From: Devosia soli
GTDB taxonomy: Bacteria; Pseudomonadota; Alphaproteobacteria; Rhizobiales; Devosiaceae
Assembly (NCBI RefSeq): GCF_000970455.1
Contig: NZ_LAJG01000024.1
Span: forward strand, 124,001-188,000
DNA length: 64,000 nt
Direction: 5' to 3'
Shown: in pieces, positions 1-8,330 of the stretch
How positions within the stretch are numbered: the first letter of the stretch is position 1
How the letters are laid out: each line of letters begins with the position of its first letter
Position numbers and translations under genes: made by a program
The notes under the pieces: generated by a model
Databases searched by the model: none
Told to the model about the DNA's origin: nothing
What the model saw: only the letters and a program-made list of their open reading frames with translations

Positions 1-964
1 TCAGCATCATGCGGCTTTGTTCGTAAAGATTGATCGCTTCGGTATTGGCCTGCTGCATCTGCTCGTCATTGAGAGCAATGATCGAATTGAGCGCATCGAC
101 CGAGACCTGGCGGGCTTCGCGGGCTGCACCATTGGCAAGGGCTGTCGCAGCGAAGTCGCCGTTTTCGATAGCAGTTGCCTGGGCGCTCATGACGCCATTG
201 AGCCAGCCATTAACCTGGTCGCGATATGTAGAGAAAGCCGCCCGTTCGCCTGCCGGCAGGCTCTTGCCCACCTCATCGATGGCGCTGAGGAGCCCCGCCT
301 GGCGATCGGCGAGCGCCGCCACATAGCCCTTCTGCCGCTCCGGATCGCCCATATTGAGAACGACATTTCGGATATCGCGCGAGATTTCGAGCATCTGGGT
401 ATCGAGCCTCTTGAGGAGGCGATAGCTCGCAAAATCAGCGCTCGGCGAACCGTTCGCGACGTCGGCTTCAAGACGGCCCTCGATAGCGTGCAAAGTATCG
501 AAGGCGCCCTTTTGGACAGCGCCCGCAGCCTCGATCTGCTCGCTCGCGACCATATTGGAATTGAGTTTTGCAAGACGCTGCACTTCGCCGTGCTGGACGA
601 GATAATCGTCCCAGGCCTTGGCAAAGCCATCGACGCGCTGCTTGCCGGCCTCGCTCGAAAGATCGCGTAGCGTTGCGATCTCCCCGACGATCGCCGCCTT
701 TTCAGTCTCGATCTGGCCAGAAAACTGCGCGAAACCTGCTTCGTCTGATGCAAGGATCAGGTTCTTTTCATCCCTTGCGACGCGCAGGGTGCGCGCATTG
801 AGATCGGCGGCGATCTGGATGCGCTGAACATTGCCTTCGATGATGGCTTCCATCGATTGGCTGAGGGAGCCGAGGTTCTGGATTCCCATGAACATGCCCA
901 CGGCAGACATGGCGACAACCGCGACGAAAGTCGCCGCCAGCTTGGTCTTAATCGTTACTCTCAC
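1..964 (-). CDS. Methyl-accepting chemotaxis protein, N-terminal part (runs off window)
   Basis: This is the first 321 codons of a chemoreceptor; the signalling half lies beyond the window edge. The chosen start is GTG at 962-964, which overlaps the cheW stop as GTGA. The protein begins MRVTIKTKLAATFVAVVAMS, a membrane segment directly after a short basic cytoplasmic tail. A long, mostly helical periplasmic region follows, with a four-helix-bundle sensor look (runs such as TEKAAIVGEIATLRDLSSEA and DTQMLEISRDIRNVVLNMGD). Four-helix-bundle sensors of MCPs bind small ligands or partner proteins in the periplasm and signal to CheA through CheW. It is the last visible gene of the STAS-cheY-cheA-cheW operon, so it probably works with this particular kinase. 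The ligand cannot be read from the sequence. Confidence 0.85.
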   Translation of the reverse strand, partial: MRVTIKTKLAATFVAVVAMSAVGMFMGIQNLGSLSQSMEAIIEGNVQRIQIAADLNARTLRVARDEKNLILASDEAGFAQFSGQIETEKAAIVGEIATLRDLSSEAGKQRVDGFAKAWDDYLVQHGEVQRLAKLNSNMVASEQIEAAGAVQKGAFDTLHAIEGRLEADVANGSPSADFASYRLLKRLDTQMLEISRDIRNVVLNMGDPERQKGYVAALADRQAGLLSAIDEVGKSLPAGERAAFSTYRDQVNGWLNGVMSAQATAIENGDFAATALANGAAREARQVSVDALNSIIALNDEQMQQANTEAINLYEQSRMML

Positions 965-1458
965 GATGCAGCCCTTTCTTCTGAAGCAGCTCCGGCCTGG
1001 CTTCTGCCAGCCGGTGTCTCGAAAATCTTTTCCATGTCCGGAATGATGATGAAGCCGCCATTGCGCTTGCCGATGCCCTTGACGAATTCGGGGCGCCAGC
1101 GCATGCCGACCTTGGGTGCCTCTTCGATCGAGGCGGCCTCGATATCGGTGACATCGTGCACCTTATCGGCCAGGATCCCGGCAATGGTCGGCTCGCCGTC
1201 GATATCGACTTCCATGACGACGATGCGCGTGTCCTCGTCTGGCTCCGGCCGTTCCATGCCGAACATCACCCGCAGGTCCGCCAGCGGCACTACGCGGCCA
1301 CGTACGTTGATGAGACCGCCCACGAAGGAAGGCGCGCTCGGCACTTCGGTGATCGGCACGAGATCGAGGATTTCGCGAACCCGGCTCGCTTCGACGGCAA
1401 AGAGCTCGTCCTCGAGGCGGATGGTGAGCGCGGTCATGACGTCCTGGTTCTCGCTCAT
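961..1458 (-). CDS. cheW: Chemotaxis coupling protein CheW
   Basis: 165 residues, the usual CheW length. A single CheW-like SH3-type domain fills residues about 8-145, with family signatures EASRVREILDLVPITEVPSA, GGLINVRGRVVPLADLR and the late segment KGIGKRNGGFIIIPDMEKIF. CheW is cytoplasmic and bridges the tips of chemoreceptors to the CheA kinase. The start ATG overlaps the cheA stop by 4 bp (ATGA), and its own stop overlaps the downstream receptor start (GTGA), so translation of kinase, coupler and receptor is probably coupled. The last 20 or so residues are an Ala/Glu-rich tail outside the domain. Confidence 0.95.
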   Translation of the reverse strand: MSENQDVMTALTIRLEDELFAVEASRVREILDLVPITEVPSAPSFVGGLINVRGRVVPLADLRVMFGMERPEPDEDTRIVVMEVDIDGEPTIAGILADKVHDVTDIEAASIEEAPKVGMRWRPEFVKGIGKRNGGFIIIPDMEKIFETPAGRSQAGAASEERAAS

Positions 1459-3542
1459 GCGGCTCTCCCGAGATTGCGTTCGACATAGGACTGGCCAGAG
1501 GCCACGAGGTGCGCCGTATCGAGGATCAGCGCCACCGTGCCATCGCCGAGAATGGTGGCGCCGGAGAAGGACTTGATGCCCGAATGCAGTTTCGAGAGCT
1601 GCTTGATGACGGTCTGGTTGTTGCCGATGATCTGATCGACCACGAGCCCGACCCGGCCCTCACCGGAAGAGACGATGACCACCTTTTCGTGCTCGTCGCC
1701 CTGGCCCTTGAGCCCAAAAACTTCGCGAAGGCGGAGATAGGGCACGAGCGAGCCGCGGATATCGAGAAAATTGCGGCCCTTGGCATTGGCTTCGACGCCC
1801 GCCGGCAATTCGACGCATTCCTCGACGGCGGCGAGCGGGATGGTGTAGCGCCCGCCCCCGACCCGGATCAGCATGCCATCGATGATGGCCAGGGTCAGCG
1901 GCAGCCGCAGGGTAAAGACCGAACCCTTGCCTGGCGTCGTTGCGACATCGATCGTGCCGCGAAGCCCGTCGATGGTGCGCTTGACGACGTCCATGCCGAC
2001 ACCTCGGCCGGAAAGGGCAGTGACTTCCTTGGCCGTCGAGAAGCCGGGCGCGAAGATCAGGTGATTCAGTTCCTGCTCGGTCAGCTTGGCCTCGGGCAGG
2101 ATCAGCCCATTTTCCTCGGCCTTGGCGCGGATGCGCTCGTGATTGAGGCCGGCACCGTCGTCGATCACCGAGATGGCGACTTCTGCGCCTGAATACACGG
2201 CCGAGAGACGCACGGTGCCCTTGGGGTCCTTGCCTGCGGCCACGCGCTTTTCCGCGCTTTCGAGACCATGGTCGACCGAGTTGCGGATCAGGTGCACCAG
2301 GGGATCGGCGAGGCGCTCGATCACGGTCTTGTCGAGCTCGGTTTCTTCGCCGGTCGTGATGAATTCGATCTGCTTGCCCAGTTCATTGGACAGATCGTGC
2401 ACGAGGCGGCGGAAGCGGGAGAAGATGGTCCCGATCGGCACCATGCGGATGCCCATGGTGGTGTCACGCAGTCCCGAAGACAGGCGCTCGAGCTCCTCGG
2501 CAATGGTCTTGAGGCCGGCATCGGAGGAGCTCGCCGCGATCTGGCTGAGGCGGGCCTGGGCAATGACGAGTTCGCCCACCCGGTCCATCAGTTCGTCGAG
2601 CCGTTCCGCCGGCACGCGGAGCGAGGTCGCCTGCGGCTTGTCCGCCTCCGCCTTTTCTGCGGGCTTGGTTTTCTTCGCTACCGGCGCGGGCTTGGCAACC
2701 GGGGCCACTTCGCTCGCCACGGCAGGAGCCGGCGCCGGGGGCTCGGCGACGAACGGGGCTTCGGGCATGACATCTTCGAGGCTGATCTCGACGCCTGCGC
2801 CCGAGGGAGCCTCCGCCGCCAGCGGCACGAGGGTCAGGTCCATATTGTCGCGCAGGAACAGGAAGACATCGTCGATCGCCGCCGTCGGATCGTCGGCCAC
2901 GGCAAGATCGACCTGCCAGCCGAGATAGCTGACTTCGGGATCCATCACTTCGAGATCGGGAATGCGATCGGTGAGCGCGAGCACGTTCGTCGGCCCGATC
3001 TGGGCCAGTTCGGCCAGCAGCAGCTCCGGATTGGTGCCATAGATCAGCGCATCGGCAGGCAGATAGAAGGTCAGCCGCCAGCCCTTGGCCTGGCTCGTTG
3101 CTGTGGACGCTGCAGCGGGCGCTGCAACCGCGGGCTCGACAGGGGCCGGTTCGGCGTGAGCGCCGCTCGTGCCGCCATCGAGGCTAGCGCGCAGCGCCAT
3201 CAGGATCGCCGCGCCGCCGTCGATAGGCGCATCGGGATTTTCGATCAGGAGATGAATGTGATCCTTGGCATCGAGCGCCACCCCGATCAGGGCGGCATTG
3301 GCCTCGCTCTCGCCCTTGCGCACCCGGTCGAAGGCCGTTTCGAAATCATGGACGAACTCGGCAACGGCGGTGAAGCCGAACATGGCGCCCGAACCCTTGA
3401 TCGTATGAAGGGCGCGGAAGGTCGAGTTGATCAGGTCCGCATTGGAGGGATCCTGCTCGAGGTCCAGAAGGCCGGCTTCGAGCTGGTCGAGCAGCTCGCG
3501 CGCCTCCTGGCGGAATGTCTCGGTGGGGTCGGAGATGTTCAT
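1455..3542 (-). CDS. cheA: Chemotaxis histidine kinase CheA
   Basis: 695 residues, normal for CheA. Domains in order: Hpt/P1 at about 1-105, with the phosphoryl-accepting histidine at 46 in RALHTIKGSGAMFGF; an Ala/Pro linker; a P2-like response-regulator docking region at about 150-250; a second Ala/Pro/Lys linker; the dimerisation domain from about 300 (LRVPAERLDELMDRVGELVI); the GHKL ATPase with N box HLIRNSVDHGLE and G boxes DDGAGLN and GRGVGMDVV; and a C-terminal CheW-like domain. CheA autophosphorylates in response to receptors and passes phosphate to CheY. It overlaps cheY upstream and cheW downstream by 4 bp each. No cheR or cheB is visible here; they may lie beyond the window start. 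Confidence 0.97.
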   Translation of the reverse strand: MNISDPTETFRQEARELLDQLEAGLLDLEQDPSNADLINSTFRALHTIKGSGAMFGFTAVAEFVHDFETAFDRVRKGESEANAALIGVALDAKDHIHLLIENPDAPIDGGAAILMALRASLDGGTSGAHAEPAPVEPAVAAPAAASTATSQAKGWRLTFYLPADALIYGTNPELLLAELAQIGPTNVLALTDRIPDLEVMDPEVSYLGWQVDLAVADDPTAAIDDVFLFLRDNMDLTLVPLAAEAPSGAGVEISLEDVMPEAPFVAEPPAPAPAVASEVAPVAKPAPVAKKTKPAEKAEADKPQATSLRVPAERLDELMDRVGELVIAQARLSQIAASSSDAGLKTIAEELERLSSGLRDTTMGIRMVPIGTIFSRFRRLVHDLSNELGKQIEFITTGEETELDKTVIERLADPLVHLIRNSVDHGLESAEKRVAAGKDPKGTVRLSAVYSGAEVAISVIDDGAGLNHERIRAKAEENGLILPEAKLTEQELNHLIFAPGFSTAKEVTALSGRGVGMDVVKRTIDGLRGTIDVATTPGKGSVFTLRLPLTLAIIDGMLIRVGGGRYTIPLAAVEECVELPAGVEANAKGRNFLDIRGSLVPYLRLREVFGLKGQGDEHEKVVIVSSGEGRVGLVVDQIIGNNQTVIKQLSKLHSGIKSFSGATILGDGTVALILDTAHLVASGQSYVERNLGRAA

Positions 3543-3907
3543 GCCCCTGTGACCTTCTTGATGACGGCCAGCAACTGGTCCTGCTTGAAGGGTTTGACGA
3601 TCCAGCCGGTGGCGCCGGCTTCCTTGGCCTGGCGCTTGAGCTCCTCATCGGATTCGGTGGTGAGCAGGATGATCGGAATGCCCTTGCTCGAGGGGTGCTG
3701 GCGATATTTGCGGATGAACTCGATGCCGTTGAGCACCGGCATGTTGAGGTCGGTGATGACAGCATGGACCGTGTTGGCGGTCGCCTTGTCGTAGCCATCC
3801 TGGCCATTCACCGCCTCGATCACATCAAGACCGGCAGAGGTCAGCGTCATCGAAACCATCTGGCGAATGGAGGCGGAGTCATCAATGGTGAGAATTGTCT
3901 TGGTCAT
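3539..3907 (-). CDS. cheY: Chemotaxis response regulator CheY
   Basis: 122 residues forming one receiver domain and no output domain, as expected for CheY. The phosphorylation pocket is intact: D9 and D10 in TILTIDDSAS, phospho-acceptor D53 in AVITDLNMPVLNG, a Thr pair at 83-84 (LLTTES) and K105 in IVKPFKQ. Phospho-CheY binds the flagellar motor switch. The stop overlaps the cheA start (ATGA). The STAS protein lies 19 bp upstream on the same strand. Alphaproteobacteria often carry two CheY proteins, one acting as a phosphate sink; the sequence alone does not tell which role this one has. Confidence 0.95.
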   Translation of the reverse strand: MTKTILTIDDSASIRQMVSMTLTSAGLDVIEAVNGQDGYDKATANTVHAVITDLNMPVLNGIEFIRKYRQHPSSKGIPIILLTTESDEELKRQAKEAGATGWIVKPFKQDQLLAVIKKVTGA

Positions 3908-3926
3908 GCCGTCGCGTCCCGTCGTG

Positions 3927-4238
3927 TTAGGTGTGTGCGGTCCAAAAGTGCGCCGCCGGCTGCGCGGGGTTCAGGAAACCCGCGCCCTCGAGCACCGCTT
4001 GCAGCTTGGGGCCCGGCGCCCCCGCCAGGGTCAGGGCTTTGCCCGTGGCCGCAGCCTTTTTCCGCGCCGCTAGAATGGACTGCACGGTGGTCACGTCGGC
4101 CTGGGTGATGTCCTTGGTGTCGAGCGCGACAGCGGCATTGGCGGCTAGCGCCTCCTTAAGGCGGCCGAGCACGTCTTGAGCGGACTTGACCGAGACATCG
4201 CCGGTCAAAACAAGCGTGAAGATACTGGTCCCGGTCAT
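3927..4238 (-). CDS. STAS-domain protein at the head of the chemotaxis operon
   Basis: 103 residues. The fold signature is that of a STAS domain (anti-sigma antagonist type): a short beta start (IFTLVLTGDVSVKSAQDVLG), a helix, a strand ending VALDTKDITQADVTTVQSIL where SpoIIAA-type proteins carry the phosphorylatable Ser/Thr region, then KALTLAGAPGPKLQAVLEGA. STAS proteins bind partner proteins or nucleotides. Small STAS proteins recur at the head of che operons in Rhizobiales, but their role there is poorly defined. It starts the operon, 19 bp upstream of cheY. A direct role in chemotaxis is inference from position only. Confidence 0.75.
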   Translation of the reverse strand: MTGTSIFTLVLTGDVSVKSAQDVLGRLKEALAANAAVALDTKDITQADVTTVQSILAARKKAAATGKALTLAGAPGPKLQAVLEGAGFLNPAQPAAHFWTAHT

Positions 4239-4885
4239 GGTGACGACCGGGTCGGAGTAGATATCAGCGATGTCATAATGCTCTCAGGCGTTGGGGTGTT
4301 AACAACCGATAAACGGTACGAAGTATTCAGGCGGCGCGCGAACCCGTCCCAAAATTCTGCGACGATGTCTGCAGCCGTATTCCCATCCGGCCTTGCTAGG
4401 ATAATTCCATTAATGGCTTAATCATTGGTTACAGCATCAAGATTTTTACTAATCTAGATAGCCATCTGTTAGTATAAACAATTATCCAATACTGGAATCT
4501 AGAAGAGGATCGGAGCAGCCCGATTCAGAATCCAGCCTGCGCCGTGCAGAATCAAAGCAAATAGACTCTGAGTCGATTCAGAGTCCTTTCCGCGCCAATA
4601 CTGTTTGATTCATTGCCCGGCCTACTGCGTCCGGGTCTTGCGACGCCGTCAATCAATGCAATTTTATGGGACGACACGGCGTTCAGGAACGCATGGCGAC
4701 TGCCTTTATTGCGCCGCATTCCACGCATCGAGCACCAGCTCCGTAAAATTACGGAAGAGGCCTCTTAAGCAGTCCGCAGCAGAAATGATCGATATCAGCC
4801 ACTTAACCGCGGGACACGAACGAAATCCACTCAGAAGGCGGATTTCGCGTCGGATGCTTTCCCGTTTCGGATCATTGTCCGGTGG
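4239..4885. other. Intergenic region with chemotaxis operon promoter side, no convincing gene
   Basis: A 647 bp stretch lies between the STAS gene (leftward) and the end of the LacI gene (also leftward). The part near 4400-4500 is visibly more AT-rich than its surroundings and should hold the promoter of the chemotaxis operon. A 106-codon plus-strand reading frame at 4605-4925 has poor, Arg/Ser-rich composition, no family features and overlaps the 3' end of the LacI gene; I do not accept it. Two inverted repeats are visible: 4564-4585, and 4740-4755 with 7 bp arms around AA. Confidence 0.6.
4564..4585. repeat. Perfect inverted repeat, 8 bp arms
   Basis: Arms GACTCTGA and TCAGAGTC are separated by 6 bp (GTCGAT). 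It could be a regulator site for the chemotaxis operon about 330 bp away, or a small hairpin. No T-tract follows, so a terminator is unlikely. Function unknown. Confidence 0.4.
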
Positions 4886-5944
4886 TCAGTCAACGTTCTT
4901 GTTCGCCCAGGAAAATTGCGGCTGAGCGATATAGTTGAGCCCGTCCGTTTCGCCGGCAATCCGCCGCAGCAGGATTTGTCCGAGCTGGCGGCCGGCATCG
5001 ACGAAATCCTCCGGCACGGTTTCCGCCGCCGGCTGGAATTGCATGAACATCGATGATGATTGTTTGGTCACGACATGGGCAGTTTCGCCCACCTTGTGCC
5101 CGGCTTCATTGAGCCCGCCAAGAATAGCCAGCGCCGAGACTTCGGAAGCGCAGATATAGCCATCGGGCCCATCGGGGCGCTTGGAGCGCTTGATGACATA
5201 GTTGCGGATCGCGTCGGTCGGACTGGCCAGGTTGATGTCGGCCGCGAATTCATAGGCGATCCCGGCTTCGCGCGCCGCCCGCTCGATGCCGCTCTTGAGG
5301 TGATCAGTATAGGTCAGTGCGCTGTCGGGCAGCACGATCGAGACCTTCTTGCAGCCCAGCGACGCCAGCCGCAGCGTCGCCCCATAAGCGTAGCTTTCAT
5401 TGTCATAGTCAACAAATGGGTGCGGCTCGGGCCAGTGGCTGCGGCCATGGCTGACAAAGGGAAAGTCGTTGTCGATGAGGAAGCGGATGCGCTCGTCGAA
5501 GCTCTCGGCTTTCGAGAAGATGATGCCGTCGGCCATGCGATTGCGCACGATATGGCGGATCGGCTCGATCGGCTGCACATTGCGAAAGAGCGGTGCAATG
5601 ACGAGGTGATACGAGGTGTCGCGTAGTGACTCGCTGATCCCCGTCACCAGCGACGTGCCGAACCCATAGATCTGTTCGTCGGGCTCGAGAACGAGCGAAA
5701 TGACGTTGGTGCGCCCGGTTTTGAGGCGAAGCGCCGCGCGGTCCGGCAGGTAACCGATCTCGGCGGCGATACGCTGGACGCGGTCGCGCGTCTCCTGGGC
5801 CAGTTCCGGCGCATTGTTGAGCGCGCGTGAAATGGTGGTGACCGCAAGGCCCGTCATCTGGGCAATGGTCTTGAGCGTCGGCTTGCCGGAAGGCTTCACG
5901 CCGCGCTTGTTGCGCCCGGCGGACGGCAAATCGTCTTGCGACAC
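4886..5944 (-). CDS. LacI-family transcriptional regulator
   Basis: 352 residues from the chosen GTG at 5944, which has AGGGG about 6 bp upstream; an upstream ATG at 6091 would add 49 residues of non-domain sequence before the DNA-binding helix. The N-terminal helix-turn-helix reads TLKTIAQMTGLAVTTISRAL, followed by the hinge region and a periplasmic-binding-protein-like effector domain (GRTNVISLVLEPDEQIYGFG to the C-terminus). The hinge region GYLPDRAALRLKTG closely resembles that of the second LacI protein at 43040, so the two are paralogs. It is divergent from a Gfo/Idh/MocA dehydrogenase gene, the likely target. The effector is probably a sugar or polyol; which one is unknown. Confidence 0.9.
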   Translation of the reverse strand: MSQDDLPSAGRNKRGVKPSGKPTLKTIAQMTGLAVTTISRALNNAPELAQETRDRVQRIAAEIGYLPDRAALRLKTGRTNVISLVLEPDEQIYGFGTSLVTGISESLRDTSYHLVIAPLFRNVQPIEPIRHIVRNRMADGIIFSKAESFDERIRFLIDNDFPFVSHGRSHWPEPHPFVDYDNESYAYGATLRLASLGCKKVSIVLPDSALTYTDHLKSGIERAAREAGIAYEFAADINLASPTDAIRNYVIKRSKRPDGPDGYICASEVSALAILGGLNEAGHKVGETAHVVTKQSSSMFMQFQPAAETVPEDFVDAGRQLGQILLRRIAGETDGLNYIAQPQFSWANKNVD

Positions 5945-6260
5945 TTTTATCCCCTGACACGTCCTCTTGGGGACGCCCTTAAAGACGGGAACAACACCAG
6001 ATTGGCCCGGATAGATCAAGAAAAAGCGCGCATCTCTGGGATGATCCGCATGTTCTTTGAAAAGAATACGACGCCATCGATCGTGCTGCACGCTCTGGAC
6101 GAGCCTGATGTACGTATGTCACCATACCGAGGAAGAGTCTCGCCCCGTCCATTGCAAAGGTTTCCGGCAAGGACCGGAACATGGCGGAAGCGATCTCGGA
6201 TGCTGCCAAAGGCGGCGGGAGTTGGAATTCGTGCCGATCGGCACGGCGTGAGGAGACAAG
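5945..6260. promoter_or_regulatory. Divergent control region between LacI gene and oxidoreductase
   Basis: 316 bp without a gene between two divergent starts. It holds a perfect 16 bp palindrome at 6230-6245 and a smaller CGTGC-T-GCACG repeat at 6082-6092 sharing the same half-site. The ribosome-binding site of the rightward gene (GAGGAG) is at about 6250-6255. I could not assign -35/-10 boxes with confidence. Confidence 0.5.
6230..6245. promoter_or_regulatory. Candidate LacI-family operator, 16 bp perfect palindrome
   Basis: CGTGCCGATCGGCACG is fully self-complementary. It lies 15 bp before the ATG of the oxidoreductase and just upstream of its ribosome-binding site, where a bound repressor would block transcription or early elongation. 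LacI-family operators are palindromes of this size. The half-site CGTGC recurs, inverted, at 6082-6092. That the neighbouring LacI protein binds here is inference. Confidence 0.45.
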
Positions 6261-7361
6261 ATGCGCAAGGTTGGCATCGGCATTATCGGCTTGGGCAATA
6301 TTTCGGCGGCTTACCTGAAGGCGGCCAAGGATTTTCCGGTTCTCGACATCAAGGCAGTGGCGGATCTCAATCCGGCAGCGGCCAAGGCCCGCGCCGATGA
6401 GTTCGGCCTCAAGGCAGTCAGCATCGAGGAGATCTTTGCTGATCCCGAAATCGAGATCATCCTCAATCTTACCATCCCGAAAGCCCATGTGGAGGTCGGT
6501 CTACGCGCGATCGAGGCGGGCAAGCACGTTTATTCCGAAAAGCCGCTCGGGGTTGTCTTTGCCGAAGGCAAGAAGCTCATCGAGGCCGCCAAGGCGAAAA
6601 ATCTTCGTGTCGGTTCAGCGCCCGATACATTCCTCGGCGGCTCCCACCAGACGGCCCGCCGCATCGTCGATGAAGGCAAGCTCGGCCAGGCTGTCGGCGG
6701 CACGGCTTATTTCATGTGCCCCGGCCACGAGCGCTGGCACCCCAATCCTGCCTTCTACTATGAAGAAGGCGGCGGCCCCATGCTCGACATGGGCCCCTAT
6801 TACATCACCGATCTCGTCAATCTCCTCGGCCCTGTCGCCAAGGTCTCGGGCTTCGGCACCATGCTGCGCAATACGCGCACCATCACCTCCGAAGCGCGTA
6901 ATGGCGAAGTCATCCCCGTCCACGTCGCGACCCACGTGTCCGGCACGCTGGTCTTTGCCAATGGCGCGGTCGTCCAGATTTCGATGAGCTTTGACGTTGC
7001 CGGACACAGGCACGTACCGCTCGAAATCTATGGCACCGACGCGACCCTGATCGTGCCCGATCCGAACCATTTTGGCGGTCAAGTCGAGATCATGGAAAAG
7101 GGCGGGCAATGGACTAATGTCGACACCGACCAGCCCTATGCCGATGGCAATTACCGCTCGATCGGTCTGGCCGACATGGCCCACGCTATCGTCGAAAACC
7201 GTCCCCACCGCGCCAATGGCGATCTGGCGCTCCATGTGCTCGAAGTCATGGAAGCGTTCGAAACCTCATCAAAGACCGGCCAGGTGGTCGAAATCACGAC
7301 ACCCGTCACCCGCCCCGCGCCTCTGGCGACCTCGATCGTCGATGGGAAGCTGGGGCGGTAA
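6261..7361 (+). CDS. Gfo/Idh/MocA-family oxidoreductase
   Basis: 366 residues, cytoplasmic. The N-terminal Rossmann fold binds NAD(P): KVGIGIIGLGNISAAYLKAA (GxGxxS-type glycine motif), and the EKP motif common in this family is at HVYSEKPLG. The C-terminal half carries the GFO/IDH alpha-beta domain with GGGPMLDMGPYYITDLVNLL. Members oxidise or epimerise sugars, inositols and related polyols. Start ATG is preceded by GAGGAG at 6-7 bp. It stands alone downstream of a likely LacI operator and divergent from the LacI gene, which suggests induction by a sugar or polyol. The substrate cannot be read from sequence. Confidence 0.88.
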   Translation: MRKVGIGIIGLGNISAAYLKAAKDFPVLDIKAVADLNPAAAKARADEFGLKAVSIEEIFADPEIEIILNLTIPKAHVEVGLRAIEAGKHVYSEKPLGVVFAEGKKLIEAAKAKNLRVGSAPDTFLGGSHQTARRIVDEGKLGQAVGGTAYFMCPGHERWHPNPAFYYEEGGGPMLDMGPYYITDLVNLLGPVAKVSGFGTMLRNTRTITSEARNGEVIPVHVATHVSGTLVFANGAVVQISMSFDVAGHRHVPLEIYGTDATLIVPDPNHFGGQVEIMEKGGQWTNVDTDQPYADGNYRSIGLADMAHAIVENRPHRANGDLALHVLEVMEAFETSSKTGQVVEITTPVTRPAPLATSIVDGKLGR

Positions 7362-7380
7362 AACCAGCGTCCACCATCAC

Positions 7381-7497
7381 CCCCTCCCTACACCTCCCCC
7401 AATCAAGGGTGAGGTGTAGGGCCGGCGCTTGGACCAGATTTCCCTCCAAAACTCGATGCGTACCTCACCCTAGATGGGGGAGGCTAGGGGGGTGGGC
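7381..7497. repeat. C-rich/G-rich extragenic palindrome cluster (family A)
   Basis: Between the convergent oxidoreductase and hmuV genes. It contains a hairpin with 10 bp arms (CCTACACCTC at 7387-7396 and GAGGTGTAGG at 7411-7420) followed by a second G-rich copy near 7465-7497. Related elements occur at 19427, 31288, 62246 and 62326. It may act as a bidirectional transcription barrier. Confidence 0.6.
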
Positions 7498-7513
7498 AAC
7501 GCCTACGAAAGGG

Positions 7514-8326
7514 TTAGGCGACACTCGCTCTTGCAGCCATCTCCACCGACTGCGGCAAAACGAACCGCGTCCCCGCCCGCGGCGCCACGCCGACCCGCAG
7601 CGGCACATCGAACACTTGCTCCAGCACCGCATCGGTCAGCACCTTTTCCGGTCGCCCGCTCGCCACGACCCGCCCATCGCGCAACGCCAGAATCGCATCG
7701 GCATACAGCGCGGTCAGGTTGAGATCGTGCAGTACGGCGATGACGCCGCCGCCCAAGCGGGCGAAGCGCTTGGCGACGTCCATGATCATCAGCTGGTGTT
7801 TTATGTCGAGGCTCGAGACCGGCTCGTCGAGGAAGAGATACCTCGGCACGCCATCGATCACCGGCTCCCAGACCTGGCAGAGGACGCGCGCCAATTGCAC
7901 GCGCTGCTGCTCGCCGCCCGAGAGTTCGCCATAAAAGCGCCCGCCAAAGCCGCCGAGATCGACGCGGTTGAGCGCTTCTTCGGGCAGGTGGTGCAGCGCG
8001 CGGCGATCGACACCTGGCCGCCCGGCGGTCAGCCCCATGGCGACAACTTCGCGCACAGTGAAGGGAAAAGGCAGGTTGGACGATTGCGGCAGGACGGCGC
8101 GGAGGCTCGCGATTTCTAGCGGGCTCATGCCGGCAATATCGCGGCCATCGATCGAGATGACGCCGGAATAGGCATGGTCTCGGCAAAGGGCTTTGAGCAG
8201 CGTCGACTTGCCCGAGCCATTCGGCCCGATGATTGCCGTCAGTTTTCCGGAAGACGCGCTCAGCGACACGTCGTGGAGGATTTGCCGCGTGCCGAGCTTT
8301 ACCGAGACGCTATCGATGTCGATCAT
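7514..8326 (-). CDS. hmuV: Hemin ABC transporter ATP-binding protein
   Basis: 270 residues from ATG 8326, chosen because the reading frame's earlier starts lie inside hmuU. All ABC ATPase motifs are present: Walker A GPNGSGKST (34-42), Q-loop Q81, signature LSGGEQ (135-140), Walker B FLDEP (165-169) and switch histidine H200. HmuV powers hemin import across the inner membrane with the HmuU permease. The gene starts 4 bp after the hmuU stop and closes the hemP-hmuSTUV unit. Family assignment as hemin rather than vitamin B12 or siderophore rests on the adjacent hmuS and hemP. Confidence 0.93.
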   Translation of the reverse strand: MIDIDSVSVKLGTRQILHDVSLSASSGKLTAIIGPNGSGKSTLLKALCRDHAYSGVISIDGRDIAGMSPLEIASLRAVLPQSSNLPFPFTVREVVAMGLTAGRPGVDRRALHHLPEEALNRVDLGGFGGRFYGELSGGEQQRVQLARVLCQVWEPVIDGVPRYLFLDEPVSSLDIKHQLMIMDVAKRFARLGGGVIAVLHDLNLTALYADAILALRDGRVVASGRPEKVLTDAVLEQVFDVPLRVGVAPRAGTRFVLPQSVEMAARASVA

Positions 8327-8330
8327 GGTG

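Noticed and set aside
2268-3794. 508-codon plus-strand frame opposite cheA and cheY
   Set aside because: Antisense shadow of GC-rich coding sequence; cheA on the other strand has full domain support.
4605-4925. 106-codon plus-strand reading frame in the intergenic region before the LacI gene end
   Set aside because: Arg/Ser/Cys-rich composition, no domain, no convincing ribosome-binding site, overlaps the 3' end of the LacI gene.
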